Below are positions 53,037-60,108 of a stretch of 64,000 bases of DNA, one piece after another. The first letter of the stretch is position 1. Each line of letters begins with the position of its first letter. The stretch is taken from NCBI RefSeq assembly GCF_003610195.1, contig NZ_RAPO01000001.1:310001-374000 (forward strand), given 5' to 3'. The DNA is from Halopiger aswanensis. GTDB lineage: Archaea; Halobacteriota; Halobacteria; Halobacteriales; Natrialbaceae. The position numbers and the translations under genes are program-made. The notes under the pieces are model-generated. The model worked only from the letters and a program-made list of their open reading frames with translations, had not been told where the DNA came from and did no database searches.

Positions 53037-53312
53037 CTAAAAATCGACGTACTGTGCTTCCCATTCGCGTCGTTCCTCGATCCGCTGTCGACCGGCGTCC
53101 GTGATCGCGTAGTAGTTCGTTCGGCGGTCGAGTTGCCCCTTCTCGACGAGATCCTTGTTGACGAGCGTATCGAGGTTCGGATACAGTCGCCCGTGATTGA
53201 TTTCCGAGCTATAGTACTTCTCGACCTCGTCTTTGACTGTTTGGCCCGATGGGCGGTCAGCGCCCGCGATCACGTACAGCAGATCCCGCTGGAAGCCGGT
53301 CAGATCGTGCAT
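53037..53312 (-). CDS. PadR family transcriptional regulator
   Basis: 91 aa. MHDLTGFQRDLLYVIAGADRPSGQTVKDEVEKYY then INHGRLYPNLDTLVNKDLVEKGQ, a wing RRTNYYAITDAG, and a final REWEAQYV: a compact PadR winged helix without the longer C-terminal dimer arm. PadR proteins are usually repressors that bind palindromes in their own and neighbouring promoters. It carries the same ATAACAAA box (35 nt upstream) as the glycan genes, so it may autoregulate or belong to the same regulon. It is the closest regulator to the island. Confidence 0.86.
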   Translation of the reverse strand: MHDLTGFQRDLLYVIAGADRPSGQTVKDEVEKYYSSEINHGRLYPNLDTLVNKDLVEKGQLDRRTNYYAITDAGRQRIEERREWEAQYVDF

Positions 53313-53346
53313 TGCTCAATCACAGTGATCGTTCCACTGAGGAGAT

Positions 53347-53354
53347 ATTTGTTA
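53347..53354 (-). promoter_or_regulatory. ATAACAAA box upstream of the PadR gene
   Basis: The minus strand reads GGATAACAAATATC. It lies 35 nt from ATG 53312. Unlike most copies it is followed by TATC rather than ACC or GCC. Confidence 0.55.
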
Positions 53355-53610
53355 TCCGTGTCGTACAGCGTTGTTAGCTCATCTTTCAATAATAGTACGG
53401 AGAATAAAATATGGCTTCCCGTGACGGTCATGCAACAACGAACGGATTCGATAGGACCGGAAATCAGCTCATACGAACGATCTCCCCGGGGAAATATCCG
53501 GCAGGGATCGGTATCAACGAGTGAGAATCACGCCGTGCGTTCGATGTCGGCCGTCCGTTCATCGGTCGTCTCGCCGAGCCAGTCCGATCGATCAGAACCT
53601 ACCGTCGATG

Positions 53611-53943
53611 TCAGGGATCGGCATTCGCCAGCGCAACGTCGATCCCGTCCGAACCGATTCGGACCCGCAACTGGTCGACCGTCGCTTCGTAGGCTGTCGT
53701 GTGCGATCCGTCGTCCTCGAATCGAACGCACTCCGCGAGGAGATCGCTCTCGAGCAGATTGTTGATTCGTCGATAGACGGTTGCGGACGAACTGTCGGTC
53801 CGTTTGGTCAGTTCCTTGGCTGTTTTCGGGCCGTCGCTCGTTGCGACGAGAATGGTACGCGCACACTCGTCGCCGAGGACGTCGAGCTGGGCCGTCGACT
53901 CCGCGGTCAGTTCCGATCGGGTGTTACTCGCTTGCGTGGACAT
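53611..53943 (-). CDS. ArsR-like winged-helix regulator
   Basis: 110 aa. The domain runs QLDVLGDECARTILVATSDGPKTAKELT, recognition helix SSSATVYRRINNLLESDLL, and a wing GSHTTAYEATVDQLRVRIGSDGI; the tail is short. This is a haloarchaeal ArsR/HTH_20-like protein with no cysteine metal site, so not a metal sensor of the classical kind. A good TATA-like GTTATAAAATACC on the minus strand (about 54103-54115) would leave a leader of about 130 nt. It stands alone; target unknown. Confidence 0.82.
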   Translation of the reverse strand: MSTQASNTRSELTAESTAQLDVLGDECARTILVATSDGPKTAKELTKRTDSSSATVYRRINNLLESDLLAECVRFEDDGSHTTAYEATVDQLRVRIGSDGIDVALANADP

Positions 53944-54403
53944 AGTGATGCAGTGCTTAGACGCTCGTGGGTGAGAGGGGCAGTCGTTCGCTCTCGGTCT
54001 CGAGAGGGGGCGATGCGCGGCGATCGGGTCGGTCGGAAACCGTCATTGGGGATGCCACCATTACGTTCCGGCGATACAACTGGTAAGCGATACGGGTATT
54101 TTATAACGATGTACTTTATCGTCCGTAGGACCATCATTCAGTGGCGAAATTTCGTATTTCGGCCGAGAAATATGATATTTCGGCGGGTCTCTCGGTTGAT
54201 CAATCACTACTTTTCGGACCGAACACAACACAACCCGTGTGAATTCACGTTGAGGTCGATCGATACGCTGTCGTCGAATGTAGCGCCCTCATGGCTCGCT
54301 GCTACGTAATTAGGCGGAAAGACGCTATTTCCGGGCGTCCAATTCCGTGGGGCAGGTGAACGGTCGCCCTCCTTTATTCGCATCTGCTACCCTCCCTTGT
54401 ACT
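53944..54403. other. Divergent AT-rich promoter region
   Basis: No gene. It holds the minus-strand TATA-like box near 54103-54115, an AT-rich stretch around 54140-54200, GGAAAGACGCTATTTCCG (54316-54333, related to the palindrome at 27563), and plus-strand TTTATT (54373-54378) before the mini-ORF at 54404. Confidence 0.4.
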
Positions 54404-54547
54404 GTGCTCGGACGACTCCGTTGCACGCACGTCGCCACCGGCGTTCCCGCGTCCCTGGGCGACGGTCGACTCGGTCGGTACCGAACGACGATCGCGATGG
54501 GTGCGACTCCGCGCCCACGCCTACACCCCCATCACAACACACTATGA
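54404..54547 (+). other. Candidate leaderless mini-ORF (47 codons) coupled to the DUF7563 gene
   Basis: GTG 54404 lies 26 nt after TTTATT (54373-54378). The frame ends at TGA 54545-54547, overlapping ATG 54544 (ATGA). No Shine-Dalgarno sequence is visible before that ATG, so reinitiation would be needed. The peptide is Arg/Thr/Leu-rich and not halophile-like. Confidence 0.45.
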
Positions 54548-54744
54548 ACTCGAACCAACACGAATGGCGACCCATGGAATCGTCGACGGCCGGTGCACGC
54601 TGTCGAAACTGCGGGACCCACGTCACCCAACAGTTCGCCCGCGTCTTCGGCGACAACGGCGACGTCGTCCACGGCTGTCCCGGCTGTACGACCTATCGGG
54701 AGATGCAGTCGGGCAGCCACCTGCCGAGTGACACTCCGGAGTAA
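54544..54744 (+). CDS. Small zinc-binding protein, DUF7563 family (paralogue 2)
   Basis: 66 aa from ATG 54544 (MNSNQHEWRPMESS). The core RCRNCGTHVTQQFARVFGDN and VVHGCPGCTTYREM is nearly the same as in the protein at 8514-8723, with both CxxC pairs kept. The upstream sequence in the same frame is Arg-rich and lacks this conservation. Unlike its paralogue, it has no box directly before the ATG; instead a mini-ORF begins at leaderless distance and ends on the ATG. Function unknown. Confidence 0.85.
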   Translation: MNSNQHEWRPMESSTAGARCRNCGTHVTQQFARVFGDNGDVVHGCPGCTTYREMQSGSHLPSDTPE

Positions 54745-55139
54745 ACCGCGCAGTTCGGTGCGGGTCGCGCTCGTCGCGCCCCAGCACCGTAACCGGCGCG
54801 TCACGTTTCCGATCGTGACCGAGCCACCGATGTATTCCCGTTAACCACTTTCTCACCCAGCCCGGACGGTTCAAATCGGACTCGGTGATCGACCGGTCGC
54901 CGATCCGCGAGAGACACGCTTTCGTTCCGCAACCGGATCGGATACGACGTCGAGACAGCCACCGCACGTGACGGGACAACCGACCGGTGTCCGTCTCATC
55001 GCCGGCCTGGACGCCTGCGCTGGTCGATACCGCCGTCACGCCCCTCGTTTCTCGAGCGAGAGTTCAATCGTTTCCCATAAATGCGTCTGTAAATAATACA
55101 GCAGGTTAAAGTTAGTGGTTCGCAAAACAGGAGACGTGT
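54745..55139. other. Intergenic region, promoter of the third DUF7344 unit at its end
   Basis: No gene or RNA is recognised. GGTTAAAG (55104-55111) lies 29 nt before the mini-ORF ATG at 55140. A GGTTCAAAT (about 54868) superficially resembles a tRNA T-arm but no cloverleaf surrounds it. Confidence 0.4.
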
Positions 55140-55193
55140 ATGATGGTAGGCGATGGACTGCCCGTCGATAGCGTGTTCGCGATCTCCTCCTAA
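55140..55193 (+). other. Candidate leaderless mini-ORF (17 codons) before the third DUF7344 gene
   Basis: ATG 55140 lies 29 nt after TTAAAG (55106-55111). It encodes MMVGDGLPVDSVFAISS and stops at TAA 55191-55193, three nt before ATG 55197. There is no Shine-Dalgarno sequence before the main ATG. Confidence 0.47.
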
Positions 55194-55196
55194 TCA

Positions 55197-55700
55197 ATGT
55201 CGGTTCAGACGAGTCGTTCCGGGTCGCTGGCGGAAAGCGAGGTGTTTCACATCCTCGGCAACGACAGGCGCCGTGCAATCGTCCAGTTGCTCGCGAACGA
55301 ATCCGGTCAGATCGACGTCTCGCAGGTGGCAACCGAAATCGCCGAAACGGAATCCGATACCACGCCCGTCCCGAACAACCTCTACAAGAGCGTTTACGTC
55401 TCCCTCCAGCAGACGCATCTCCCCCAACTCGAGGAGGACGACGTCATCGAGTACGACTCGGATGCGAAGACGATCAGCCCCGGTCCGCACTTCGACGACG
55501 TCCTCGCGTACGTCAACGGCCACGACGACGATCCGTCGACGATCCTCCAGCTCCATCTCGTCACCGCCGTGCTCGGCCTCGCGGTCATCGCGCTCGCCGG
55601 CCTCGAGCTGCCGGCGCTCTCGAGTATCGATCCCGTGCTGTGGAGCGTGCTCGTGTTGCTCGCGGTCGCGGCCAGCAGCCTCTATCGGCTGTTGACCTAA
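55197..55700 (+). CDS. DUF7344 family winged-helix protein with two C-terminal membrane helices (paralogue 3)
   Basis: 167 aa. The family core is VFHILGNDRRRAIVQLLAN, VSQVATEIAETESDT, and YVSLQQTHLPQLEEDDVIEYD; two hydrophobic helices close to the C-terminus (LVTAVLGLAVIALAGLEL and VLWSVLVLLAVAASSLYRLL) anchor it. It differs from the other two by a longer linker after the wing (SPGPHFDDVLAYVNGHDDD). The gene lies next to the large secreted DUF7282 protein gene, which is convergent to it. A regulator role is assumed from the fold. Confidence 0.85.
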   Translation: MSVQTSRSGSLAESEVFHILGNDRRRAIVQLLANESGQIDVSQVATEIAETESDTTPVPNNLYKSVYVSLQQTHLPQLEEDDVIEYDSDAKTISPGPHFDDVLAYVNGHDDDPSTILQLHLVTAVLGLAVIALAGLELPALSSIDPVLWSVLVLLAVAASSLYRLLT

Positions 55701-55861
55701 GCTCGTTCGTCACGCTCCGATCGGAACCCGAGTCAACTAGTTCTCCACCGTTCGAGCCGTCACGTACGTACTTTGCGTAAAGCGACGTATTTGACCGGAG
55801 GGCCGCGTACGAACGCGACGACAAAAAATAGGATGCGCTCGAGTAGTTCGAGTCCGATTCG

Positions 55862-58816
55862 TTAGCTCGCGCTAACGACGCCAACGACCGTTTCGTTGTC
55901 CTCGGACTCGTCGGGGTACTCGTCAGTGTCGTTCCCGGCGTCAGTGTCGTCGGTCTCGTTCGTCGTCTCGTCGTCGAGACCGTCGTCGGCGTCGGTGTCG
56001 GTATCGTCAGTGCCCGTGTCCGTGTCGCCGTCTTCAGTGAGTTCGATGAAGGCCACTTCGCCCGTCGCGTCCGTCAGGACCATCTGGACGTAGTCGCCCG
56101 CGGCGAACTCGCTCGTGTCGATCTCGAAGGTGACGTCTTGGCTTTCGCCGCCCTCGAGGGTGACTTCCTGCGATTCGATGAGGTCACCGTCGAGTCGGAA
56201 CTGGATCTCCTGGGTGTCCTCCGTGTCGCCCGGATTCGTGATCGTCGCGGTGACGGTGATCGTCTCACCGATCTCCGCGGTCTCCGGTGCGTCGAACGAG
56301 TCGACCTCGAACGGCTCGGTCGGCTCCTCGACGTCATCCGGTTCCTCCTCGACTGGCTCCTCGTCGGTTTCGTTGGGTTCCTCACCGATCGGTTCGTCAT
56401 CGGTTTCGTCCGGCACCTCAACGGGTTCGTCGTCCGTTTCGTTTGGCTCCTCTTCAACCGGCTCCTCGTCGGGCTCTTCCTCAATCGGTTCGTCGTCAGT
56501 CTCGTTGGGTTCTTCGCCGATCGGTTCTTCAGGTTCTTCCTCCACCGGCTCCTCGTCGATCGGTTCTTCGGGTTCTTCCTCAACCGGTTCTTCATCTACC
56601 GGTTCGTCGGTCGGCTCCTCAGGCTCTTCAGGTTCTTCGACGGGTTCCTCCGGACCCTCGTCGATACCTTCGACGAGGACGAAGATGGTTGCCTGCTCGA
56701 TCGTCACGTCGATCTGCCCGTCGGCATCCGTCATCATCGTCTCGTCACTGGTCTCGTCGCTATCGAGGCCAGTATCCGTCGCGTTGTCGTCGTATTCGTC
56801 ACCGTTAGTGGTCTCGTTCTCGAGTCCGTCTTCGTCGACGCCGTCGTCGGTGTCGTCGGCGTCATCGGTATCGTCGGTCACCGTTTCGTCGGACTCGGAC
56901 TCCTGTGGCGATTCAGATTGGTCCTGGACGACGAGGATCGTCGCCTGCTCGACCGTGATCTGGTAGCCGGACTCAGCCGCGTCCGTCTCGTCCACCGAGG
57001 TATCGATGGCCGTATCTTCGACGTCGTCAGCGGCGTCCGTCTCGTTGGTGTCGTCGGTCACCGTTTCGTCGTCATCGCTGATCGGACTCTCTTCGGCTGT
57101 GTCGTTCTCGGTCGGCGTTTCGTCGACCGATTCGTTGTCGTCGATACCGTCGGTGTCGTCTTCGATCGTTTCGTCCGTGTCGTCGGTGTCGTTCTGGATC
57201 GGCTCCGACTCATCGGTATCGTCCGTGACGGGATCCTCGTCCCCGTCAGTCGTCTGGACGTCTTCAGCGACGACGAAGATCGTCGCCTGGCCGACAGTCA
57301 CGGTCTGGCCGTCGGCACCCATCTCGGAGTCGCCGTCGCTGATCTGCACGTCTTCAACGACGACGAAAACGGTCGCCTGACCGACGGTGATCTCGTGGGC
57401 ACCGTCGACCGTCATGTCGTCGTCAGTCGTCTCGTTGAGATCGTCCTCAACGGGCGTGTCGACGTCGTCAGTATCGTTGAGCGTCTCCTCGTCGCTGTCG
57501 TTGATCGTGTCTCCGTCACCGTTGCCACCGATGGTGTCGGTGTCATCCTCCGTCTCGTCCGGAGACTCCGTCGGCATCTGGTCGCCGTGGATCGGCGTCA
57601 CGTCAGCGTCCTCGATCGAAATCTCGATCTGCTGATCGCTTACGTCCATGCCGTTCTCGAGGTGGTCGTCAGCGCCGTCACCGTTCTCGACGCCGTTCAT
57701 GATGGCGTCGCCGTTTTCGATGTCGTTGACGACGGTGTCGTTCTCGACGCCGTTCGTGGCATCATCGTCTTCGACACCGTCTCCGTCGGTCATCGTGTCG
57801 TCGTGCGGTAGGCCGTCCGACTCGACGACCGCGAAGATGTTCGCCTCCTCGATCACGACGTTGATCGCAGCCTCGATGTCGTCGGGTTCTTCAGCGGGCT
57901 CTTCGTCAACTGGCTCTTCGGGCTGCTCGACCGGCACTTCGTCCGTCTCGTTCGGCTCTTCCTCGACTGGCTCTTCGGGCTCCTCTTCGACCGGTATGTC
58001 GTCAGTCTCGTTTGGCTCCTCTTCGACCGGCTCTTCAGGTTGCTCGACGACCGGTTCGTCATCCGTTTCGTTCGGCTCCTCTTCGACCGGTATGTCGTCA
58101 GTCTCGTTTGGTTCCTCTTCGACCGGCTCTTCAGGTTGCTCGACGACCGGTTCATCGTCCGTTTCGTTCGGCTCCTCGTCAACCGGCTGCTCAGTTTCGC
58201 CGACCGTCACGGTCGCTTGATCGGTCACCGGCATATCATCGACGAGGTACGGACCGTCCGCCTGGCCCTGCTGCTCGACGAAGTCGTACTGCTGATTGCC
58301 GTTCGTGTCGCGATGCGGCATCGCGATCAGCGTCTCGCTCTCCTCGAGCGGCTCGTCGAGCGTGATCTCGACGTTCTCGTGGGTCCCCGCCTCGAGATAC
58401 GTCGAAGTGCCGATGACGCTACCGATGACGTTCTCGACGAGGAGGCTGCTATCGTGGATCACCACGAAGCCGCCGTTTGCCATCGTCACCTCGTCGACGA
58501 CGACCGTCTGGCCTTGCGTCGTCTGGTCTTCAAACGTTACGTACGCGGGCTGTCCGCCGTCACCGTCATCGGTATCACCGTCACCCTCATCGGGTTCGAT
58601 AGCGATCGGTTCGTCGCCCGTGTCGTTCTCGTCCTGTGCCTGCTCTTGCGCTTGTGTCTGCGTCTGTGTCTCCACAGTCGCCCCCTCGCTCGCTGATTGC
58701 TCGTCGACGGTTGCCCCGGACCCGGAACCGGATGCGGCTCCGACAACCATCGCCCCGCTCGAGCATACCATCATCAGCGCGGTGAGGACGACCAGTAATT
58801 GATTGCGTGCGTTCAT
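55862..58816 (-). CDS. Very large acidic secreted protein with DUF7282 domain and Glu/Pro/Asn-Glu-Thr-Asp repeats
   Basis: 984 aa. A Sec-type signal (about 1-28, LLVVLTALMMVCSSGAMVVGA) is followed by an acidic linker and a DUF7282 domain (about 91-206, YVTFEDQTTQGQTVVVDEV to DGPYLVDDMPV). Most of the rest is low complexity: repeated EEPNETDDEPVEEP-type units at about 212-320 and 770-860, and a middle of Asp/Thr/Glu with recurring 10-12-residue beta segments (VTVGQATIFVVAEDVQ, ITVEQATILVVQD). A CARDB-like domain (about 870-950, SFDAPETAEIGETITVTATI) ends it. There is no C-terminal anchor or sorting motif. Probably extracellular, surface-associated; function unknown. Monocistronic. Confidence 0.82.
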   Translation of the reverse strand: MNARNQLLVVLTALMMVCSSGAMVVGAASGSGSGATVDEQSASEGATVETQTQTQAQEQAQDENDTGDEPIAIEPDEGDGDTDDGDGGQPAYVTFEDQTTQGQTVVVDEVTMANGGFVVIHDSSLLVENVIGSVIGTSTYLEAGTHENVEITLDEPLEESETLIAMPHRDTNGNQQYDFVEQQGQADGPYLVDDMPVTDQATVTVGETEQPVDEEPNETDDEPVVEQPEEPVEEEPNETDDIPVEEEPNETDDEPVVEQPEEPVEEEPNETDDIPVEEEPEEPVEEEPNETDEVPVEQPEEPVDEEPAEEPDDIEAAINVVIEEANIFAVVESDGLPHDDTMTDGDGVEDDDATNGVENDTVVNDIENGDAIMNGVENGDGADDHLENGMDVSDQQIEISIEDADVTPIHGDQMPTESPDETEDDTDTIGGNGDGDTINDSDEETLNDTDDVDTPVEDDLNETTDDDMTVDGAHEITVGQATVFVVVEDVQISDGDSEMGADGQTVTVGQATIFVVAEDVQTTDGDEDPVTDDTDESEPIQNDTDDTDETIEDDTDGIDDNESVDETPTENDTAEESPISDDDETVTDDTNETDAADDVEDTAIDTSVDETDAAESGYQITVEQATILVVQDQSESPQESESDETVTDDTDDADDTDDGVDEDGLENETTNGDEYDDNATDTGLDSDETSDETMMTDADGQIDVTIEQATIFVLVEGIDEGPEEPVEEPEEPEEPTDEPVDEEPVEEEPEEPIDEEPVEEEPEEPIGEEPNETDDEPIEEEPDEEPVEEEPNETDDEPVEVPDETDDEPIGEEPNETDEEPVEEEPDDVEEPTEPFEVDSFDAPETAEIGETITVTATITNPGDTEDTQEIQFRLDGDLIESQEVTLEGGESQDVTFEIDTSEFAAGDYVQMVLTDATGEVAFIELTEDGDTDTGTDDTDTDADDGLDDETTNETDDTDAGNDTDEYPDESEDNETVVGVVSAS

Positions 58817-58996
58817 AGTCTGCCGTGAAGGCAGTGGCCAATAGTCCGTTCAGCGCATAAACGGGGACAACCATTTCGGCTAGAAACGGGCCAGTACGGG
58901 CTTGAACGGCAGAATCAGCGTCGCGTTCCGTTTGCGAAACATACTGGCACGGAGCGGCGCCGGCCCGGAAAACGGCGATTGAATCGGCCCCGCAGG

Positions 58997-59506
58997 CTAC
59001 TCATTTTGGGCCTGTTCCGGGGACTTCGAGGCGGTCGGCTCGTGGCCGGGTAAGCAAACCAGATTCTCCCGCCCAAGGCGAAGTTTCGTGATCTGCCCCT
59101 CGTCCTCGAGTTCGGCCAAGAGGCGACTGACCTTCGCCTTCGACCAGTCGACGGAGTCGACGATCCGCGACTGCTTCATCCGACCGCCGTTTTCGGTGAC
59201 GAGCTGTCGGATCCGTTCCCGGTCGGTGACGAATTCGTCCGTCGGCGGCTCCTGGGTGGTGCCGAGCTGGTCTCGTTCGTCGAGCCGGTTTCGGACCGCG
59301 AGGACGCTCCCCAGGAGTGCGAGCGCGACGATGCCGAAGAGTGCAGCGAGGTGCGGTCCGGCCAACTGGAGCGGCGCATCAGGCAGCGTCAGCGGCGATG
59401 CCACTGATCGGCCGTCCGCCACGCCGGGCTCGAGAAGCCCGCTGACGCCGCTGTCCGACAGTACAAACGGAATGTCGGGGGCCGAGATGTGTGTCTCACT
59501 GCTCAT
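58997..59506 (-). CDS. Membrane-anchored winged-helix regulator
   Basis: 169 aa from ATG 59506 (MSSETHISAPD). An N-terminal outside part (about 1-50) precedes one hydrophobic helix (HLAALFGIVALALLGSVLAV, about 52-71), then a linker and a cytoplasmic HTH: RERIRQLVTENGGRMKQSRIVDSV, recognition helix SKAKVSRLLAELEDEGQI, and a wing. This is a one-component sensor-like arrangement. An ATG at 59575 is too close (about 7 nt) to the TATA box TATAAAAAA (59582-59590) to be used; the mini-ORF at 59550 fits that box. It is next to the 984-aa secreted protein gene and could control it; this is inference. Confidence 0.82.
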   Translation of the reverse strand: MSSETHISAPDIPFVLSDSGVSGLLEPGVADGRSVASPLTLPDAPLQLAGPHLAALFGIVALALLGSVLAVRNRLDERDQLGTTQEPPTDEFVTDRERIRQLVTENGGRMKQSRIVDSVDWSKAKVSRLLAELEDEGQITKLRLGRENLVCLPGHEPTASKSPEQAQNE

Positions 59507-59550
59507 GGCGTTGGCGTTGACGTTGTCTGTGGCCGCGATCCCTCGTTCAT
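59503..59550 (-). other. Candidate leaderless mini-ORF (15 codons) coupled to the HTH membrane protein gene
   Basis: ATG 59550 lies 32 nt after the 3' end of TATAAAAAA (59582-59590). It encodes MNEGSRPQTTSTPTP and stops at a TGA overlapping ATG 59506 (ATGA). A strong TATA box and the exact junction make this one of the best cases. Confidence 0.52.
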
Positions 59551-59581
59551 CTCTGTACCGTCGTGACCGTGCCACAAAGCG

Positions 59582-59590
59582 TTTTTTATA
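59582..59590 (-). promoter_or_regulatory. TATA box of the mini-ORF/HTH membrane protein unit
   Basis: The minus strand reads CTATAAAAAAC, one of the strongest TATA-like sequences in the window. The transcript should start near 59555, just before the mini-ORF. An ATAACAAG sequence just upstream (59597-59604) differs from the ATAACAAA box by one base. Confidence 0.6.
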
Positions 59591-59674
59591 GTCATAGCTT
59601 GTTATTATTTTAGGTGAGTGTGTTTGGAAACGATATGTCTGGAATGTCGACCAATGGGACGGGCGACGATTCGC

Positions 59675-59950
59675 TTACCCTGTCACACCCATGCTGGGGC
59701 CGCGGGAGCGAAGACTGGGAGTAGCAGAAACTGCGAGTTCATCGTCCAAGTTCACACCCCCTGCATCCACAGCGAGCGGCTGGGTTGGGTCAGTTCGATC
59801 GAGCGTGTCGTCGCGGTCCGGTGCGTGGCTGGTCACGATGGATGTCGTCTCGAGGGCTGGGTCAGCGTCGAGCGGTACGCTTCCGTCTGACCGTGCCGGT
59901 GTTCCGATTCCCGCTGCGAGCGGTTGGCTGACGATGAACTCGACTCTCAT
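59675..59950 (-). CDS. Hypothetical acidic protein (91 aa)
   Basis: ATG 59950 (MRVEFIVSQPLAAGIG) lies about 31 nt after a TATA-like GCGTTTATTCG on the minus strand (59978-59988), the leaderless spacing. The predicted protein is Asp/Ala/Thr-rich with TSIVTSHAPDRDDTLDRTDP and ends near SLRSRGPSMGVTG. No domain is recognised. The acidic composition supports real coding over the opposite-strand frames, but it could also be a remnant. It is divergent from nothing obvious and has no operon partner. Confidence 0.45.
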   Translation of the reverse strand: MRVEFIVSQPLAAGIGTPARSDGSVPLDADPALETTSIVTSHAPDRDDTLDRTDPTQPLAVDAGGVNLDDELAVSATPSLRSRGPSMGVTG

Positions 59951-60108
59951 AGTCGAGTGGCCGTTCACTGACCCATCGAATAAACGCAGTCGGACGTTCG
60001 GCCGGATTAGTCCGGATTCGACTCGGCTTTAGCCGGTAATACTCAACTGTACTGATTCGAACCGCGAGCGTCCGCGGTCGGTGCGTGTTGTCTCCGTGTC
60101 GATGCCGA

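Noticed and set aside
53957-54061. A 34-codon frame upstream of the ArsR-like gene as another mini-ORF
   Set aside because: Its start is about 45 nt from the TATA-like box and its stop is 13 nt before the main ATG, so it does not meet the spacing criteria used for the others.
54840-54900. GGTTCAAATC resembling a tRNA T-arm
   Set aside because: Flanking sequence gives no cloverleaf.
56074-58746. Long Ser-, Arg- or Val-rich frames antisense to the 984-aa secreted protein
   Set aside because: They mirror the Glu/Asp/Thr repeats of the real gene in other frames.
59597-59604. ATAACAAG on the minus strand as an eleventh box
   Set aside because: It differs by one base and a strong normal TATA box lies at the promoter position, so it was not counted.
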